Shown here piece after piece: positions 16,619-19,426 of a DNA stretch of 19,426 bases. How positions within the stretch are numbered: the stretch's first letter is position 1; the number at the start of each line of letters is the position of its first letter. Source of the DNA: Phycisphaeraceae bacterium (GTDB lineage: Bacteria > Planctomycetota > Phycisphaerae > Phycisphaerales > Phycisphaeraceae). The DNA is taken from NCBI GenBank assembly GCA_029260675.1, contig JAJDCV010000212.1, positions 1 through 19,426 on the forward strand. Direction: 5' to 3'. A model generated the notes under the pieces. It was not told the DNA's origin and made no database searches. It saw only the letters and a program-made list of their open reading frames with translations. Made by a program: the position numbers and the translations under genes.

Positions 16619-17662
16619 GTGAACTCGGCCGTGATCGGGACAGGTGAGATTTCCGCGGAACACCTCAAGTTCCTGGCAAACAGCAAGTCCGCCAAGCTCG
16701 TCGGCGTGTGCGACCTCTCGCGCGCCGCCGCCCGGTACGCCGCCAAGACCTTCGGCGCGGACAAAGCCTACACCGACTACAAGCAGATGCTCGACGAGGC
16801 CAAGCCCGACGTCGTCCACGTCCTGACCCCCCCGCAGACCCACGTCGCGCTGGCCACCGATTGCCTGGACGCCGGCGCGCACGTCATCTGTGAGAAGCCG
16901 ATCACACTGGGGCACGACCAGTTCACGTCCCTCTGGAACCACGCCGACTCGAAACAAAAACACCTGATCGAAGACCACAACTACCGCTTCAACCGCCCCA
17001 TCCTCAAGATCGAAAAACTCATCGACGACGGCGTGCTCGGCGACGTCTCAGAAGTCGACATCCGCATGGCGCTGGCCATCCGTGACGGCGGACGGTTTGC
17101 CGACCGCAACCTACCCAACCCCGCACACAAGCTCCCCGCAGGCGTCATCCACGACTTCATCACCCACCTGGGCTACCTGGTCCTGCGCTTCTTCCCCGAC
17201 CCCGACAGGGTCAGCGCCGCATGGACCAACCACGGGGGCGACGATCTCTTCAAGTACGACGACCTCGACGCCATCCTGATCGCCGGCGACAAGCACGCAC
17301 GGATACGTTTCAGCTGCCGCACCGGGCCGGACTGTTTCGCCCTGACCGTCCGAGGCACACGGGCAGAGGTGCAGACCGACCTGTTCCACCCGTTCATGCG
17401 GCTGATCAAACCGCGCAAAGGCGGCGAGAAACTTTCGCCCGTCGTCAACCAGCTCGCCAACGGCCTGAGCCTGGTCGGCTCGTCCCTGTCCAACCTGCGA
17501 AACAAGCTCATGCAGCGATCCCCCTACGAGGGCCTGCACACCTTCCTGAAGAGAACCTACGACGCGTTGCAACACGGCACCGAACCGCCGGTGACGTTTG
17601 ACGACATGGACCGGACCAGCCGATTGATCGACCAGATGCTGGCGGAGGGCAACCGCGTATGA
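16619..17662 (+). CDS. Gfo/Idh/MocA family sugar oxidoreductase
   Basis: 347-residue NAD(P)-dependent dehydrogenase, probably oxidising or reducing a nucleotide sugar for the polysaccharide. The Rossmann domain begins at once with AVIGTGEISAEHLKFL and continues through VVHVLTPPQTHVALA to CEKPIT, where K93 of the E-K-P motif is the conserved catalytic lysine. NYRFNRPILKIEKLIDDGVLG is the typical second-domain entry. GVIHDFITHLGYL places D179 and H183 in the conserved DxxxH site. GTG 16619 is chosen because GGAGAAG at 16606-16612 precedes it and the Rossmann strand leaves no room for a later start. It directly follows the GT2 stop and overlaps the SDR gene by four bases. WlbA-type UDP-sugar 3-dehydrogenases are a family example, but the substrate here is not resolved. 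Confidence 0.92.
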   Translation: MNSAVIGTGEISAEHLKFLANSKSAKLVGVCDLSRAAARYAAKTFGADKAYTDYKQMLDEAKPDVVHVLTPPQTHVALATDCLDAGAHVICEKPITLGHDQFTSLWNHADSKQKHLIEDHNYRFNRPILKIEKLIDDGVLGDVSEVDIRMALAIRDGGRFADRNLPNPAHKLPAGVIHDFITHLGYLVLRFFPDPDRVSAAWTNHGGDDLFKYDDLDAILIAGDKHARIRFSCRTGPDCFALTVRGTRAEVQTDLFHPFMRLIKPRKGGEKLSPVVNQLANGLSLVGSSLSNLRNKLMQRSPYEGLHTFLKRTYDALQHGTEPPVTFDDMDRTSRLIDQMLAEGNRV

Positions 17663-18741
17663 AGCTGTTAGTCACAGGCGCATCGGGGTTCCTCGGCCGA
17701 CACATCGTCGCACAGGCCGTCCAGCGCGGCCACGACGTCCGCGCCCAGGTCCGCCCCGTATCCAACATCAAAGACCTGGGCTGGGAAGACCACCCCCGCG
17801 TCGAAATCATCCGCGCCGACCTGCGCAGCAAGGCCGACCTGGATCAACTCGTCCAGGGTGTCGACGCCGTGGTCAGCAACGCCGCCTGCAAGGCCGGGGA
17901 CTTCTACACCCAGTTCGCCGGCACGGTCATCACCACCGAAAACCTCCTCGCCGCCATGGCCAACACCGACGTCAAGCGCCTCGTCGCCGTCAGCACCTTC
18001 TCGGTCTACGGCTTCCTGAAGATGCGCGACCGCGAACTGCTCGACGAAGAATCCCCGCTCGATACCGACCCGATCGACCGCGACGAATACGCACAAACCA
18101 AGCTCGTGCAGGAGGAGCTCGCCCGGGAGTTTGCCAAGGAGCACGAGGGCCACGTCACCGTCGTCCGCCCCGGTGTGATCTACGGCAAGGACAACCTCTG
18201 GACCGCACGCATCGGCATGGAACTGGGCACCGACCGTTGCCTGGTCGTCGGCGGCCGCTCGATCCTCCCGATCACCTACGTCGAGAACTGCGCCCAGGCC
18301 ATCGTCTTCGCCGCCGAAAAAGAACAGGCCGTCGGGCAGACCTACAACATCGTTGACGATAATCTGCCGACGCACCGCCAGTATTTGCGGGCACTGAATC
18401 AACACCGCAAACCTCGGATGAAGTCCCTGCCGATGCCCTGGCTGGTGATGCGCTTCCTCGCGGCGCTGGCGTTGGGCGTAAACAAGCTGTTCTTAGGCAG
18501 GCGGGCGAAAGTCCCCTCGATCCTCCGCCCCGCCGCCCTGCACGCGCGGTGTAAGCCCTCGACCTATACCAACAGGCTGATTAAAGATTCGCTTGGATGG
18601 TCGCCGCACTTCGGGATGGAAGAGGCGTTGCAACGCGGTGTGGATGAAACCGATCACGCGGCGCTGGCCCCCGAGCCCGCCGAGACTCAGGCCGTGGCCG
18701 ACGACACCGACGCCGACCGAGAAACCCGCACATGCGCATAG
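17659..18741 (+). CDS. Extended SDR nucleotide-sugar epimerase/dehydratase
   Basis: 360-residue NAD(P)-dependent extended short-chain dehydrogenase. MKLLVTGASGFLGRHIV carries the GxxGxxG nucleotide-binding motif (7-13). STFSVYG (112-118) gives the catalytic Ser/Thr, and YAQTK (144-148) gives Y144 and K148. VVRPGVIYGKDN and ILPITYVENCAQAIVFA are the usual C-terminal half motifs. The last 25 residues are acidic and probably disordered. The start ATG overlaps the oxidoreductase stop as ATGA. It most likely works with the preceding oxidoreductase to make or edit a nucleotide sugar, though 3-beta-HSD-like SDRs share this layout and the substrate cannot be told. It overlaps the next glycosyltransferase by ten bases. 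Confidence 0.91.
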   Translation: MKLLVTGASGFLGRHIVAQAVQRGHDVRAQVRPVSNIKDLGWEDHPRVEIIRADLRSKADLDQLVQGVDAVVSNAACKAGDFYTQFAGTVITTENLLAAMANTDVKRLVAVSTFSVYGFLKMRDRELLDEESPLDTDPIDRDEYAQTKLVQEELAREFAKEHEGHVTVVRPGVIYGKDNLWTARIGMELGTDRCLVVGGRSILPITYVENCAQAIVFAAEKEQAVGQTYNIVDDNLPTHRQYLRALNQHRKPRMKSLPMPWLVMRFLAALALGVNKLFLGRRAKVPSILRPAALHARCKPSTYTNRLIKDSLGWSPHFGMEEALQRGVDETDHAALAPEPAETQAVADDTDADRETRTCA

Positions 18742-19426
18742 CCTACCTCACAGGCCAGTACCCCCGGGCCACCGACACGTTCATCCAGCGTGAGGTCGCC
18801 GCCCTGCGCGATTCGGGCGTCCACGTCCAGACCTTTTCCATCCGCAAACCGCCCGACGACGAGAACGTCGGCCCCGAGCAGCAAGCGGCACGCGATCAGA
18901 CAATCTACGTCCTGCCCCCATCACTCATCGGCCTGATCCTCACAGGCGCCCGGCTGAAATTCGGGTCGCCCCTGCGGTATCTCCGGGCGTTTAGCCTGGC
19001 GATGCGTACACGCCAGCCCGGGCTCAAGGGCCTGGCCTACGCGTTTTTCTACTTCATCGAAGCAGGGATCATCGCCGATCATCTCCAACGCGAAAACCTC
19101 ACCCACCTGCACAACCACTTCGGCGATTCGAGCTGCACCGTTGCGATGCTCGCAGCCGAGCTGGGCGGTTTCACCTTCAGCTTCAGCCTCCACGGCCCGG
19201 GTATTTTCTTTGAGCCTATGCACTGGCGGCTCGACGAAAAACTCAAACGCGCCCTGTTCGTCTGCAACATCAGCCACTTCTGCCGAAGCCAGGCGATGAT
19301 CTTCTGCCCGCCAGAAAAATGGGACCGCCTGCACATCATCCACTGCGGCGTCGAGCCCGATCTCTTCAAACCCGTCACGCACACGGGCCGAGGCACCCGC
19401 CTGCTGACCGTCGGCCGGATGGCGTC
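18732..19426 (+). CDS. Family-4 glycosyltransferase, WcaL/AmsK-like (partial, cut by window end)
   Basis: The first 231 codons of a glycosyltransferase that remains open at the right edge. MRIAYLTGQYPRATDTFIQR, the NLTHLHNHFGDSS segment, FSFSLHGPGIFFEP, and HIIHCGVEPDLFKP leading into LLTVGRM are the landmarks of the GT4 group that includes WcaL and AmsK of colanic acid and amylovoran clusters. The GT-B N-terminal Rossmann-like domain is nearly complete; the nucleotide-sugar-binding C-terminal domain lies outside. ATG 18732 overlaps the SDR stop by ten bases, so it is co-translated with the operon. It probably adds one sugar to the repeat unit on the cytoplasmic side of the membrane. Neither donor nor linkage can be inferred here. 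Confidence 0.9.
   Translation, partial: MRIAYLTGQYPRATDTFIQREVAALRDSGVHVQTFSIRKPPDDENVGPEQQAARDQTIYVLPPSLIGLILTGARLKFGSPLRYLRAFSLAMRTRQPGLKGLAYAFFYFIEAGIIADHLQRENLTHLHNHFGDSSCTVAMLAAELGGFTFSFSLHGPGIFFEPMHWRLDEKLKRALFVCNISHFCRSQAMIFCPPEKWDRLHIIHCGVEPDLFKPVTHTGRGTRLLTVGRMA

Noticed and set aside
17668..18405. Minus-strand 245-codon frame opposite the SDR gene
   Set aside because: Shadow of a well-supported SDR gene; Asp/Val/Gly-rich antisense pattern.

Overview
The window is GC-rich with strongly GC-biased third codon positions, and several genes start with TTG or GTG. It is almost entirely given to exopolysaccharide (EPS) or other surface-glycan synthesis. The gene set and protein style (Ig-like modules with Gly/Ser/Pro linkers, a large envelope sensor with GGDEF and EAL domains, many family-2 glycosyltransferases) would fit a Planctomycetota bacterium of the Phycisphaerae type. 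That assignment is an impression from the sequence only; no rRNA or universal marker gene is present to confirm it.

Layout. Positions 36-2927 (minus strand) encode a membrane-bound dCache-PAS-GGDEF-EAL protein for cyclic-di-GMP turnover. Positions 2928-3372 are a non-coding stretch with hairpins and an AT-rich promoter-like patch, followed by a small cysteine-rich zinc-ribbon protein of unknown role (3373-3708). After a 380-base gap comes a hexapeptide-repeat acyltransferase (4089-4931). A strong hairpin separates it from a convergent minus-strand pair: a family-2 glycosyltransferase (6085-7209) that overlaps a YbhN/LPG-synthase-TM-type membrane protein (5049-6119).

From 7680 to the right edge everything is on the plus strand and tightly packed. 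In order: a secreted 1075-residue modular protein with a putative glycosidase-like barrel, a Wzx-type flippase, a Wzy/WaaL-type polymerase or ligase, a GT2, a CysE-like acetyltransferase, a second GT2, a Gfo/Idh/MocA oxidoreductase, an SDR epimerase/dehydratase, and a WcaL-like GT4 cut by the window edge. Many junctions overlap by 4-10 bases or are separated by only a few bases, so most of this block is probably one operon. The divergent intergenic region 7210-7679 carries a plausible promoter and several hairpins that would lie in the leader RNA.

How the genes fit together. The glycosyltransferases assemble a lipid-linked repeat unit. The oxidoreductase and the SDR enzyme probably make or modify a nucleotide sugar, and the two left-handed beta-helix transferases probably add acyl groups. 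Wzx flips the unit and the Wzy-like protein polymerises it. The secreted protein may trim or bind the product, by analogy with glycosidases encoded in other EPS operons. No priming phosphoglycosyltransferase, Wzc kinase or Wza export protein is seen here, so the cluster should continue beyond the right edge or the missing parts lie elsewhere. The c-di-GMP enzyme nearby may regulate the process, but the sequence does not show a direct link.
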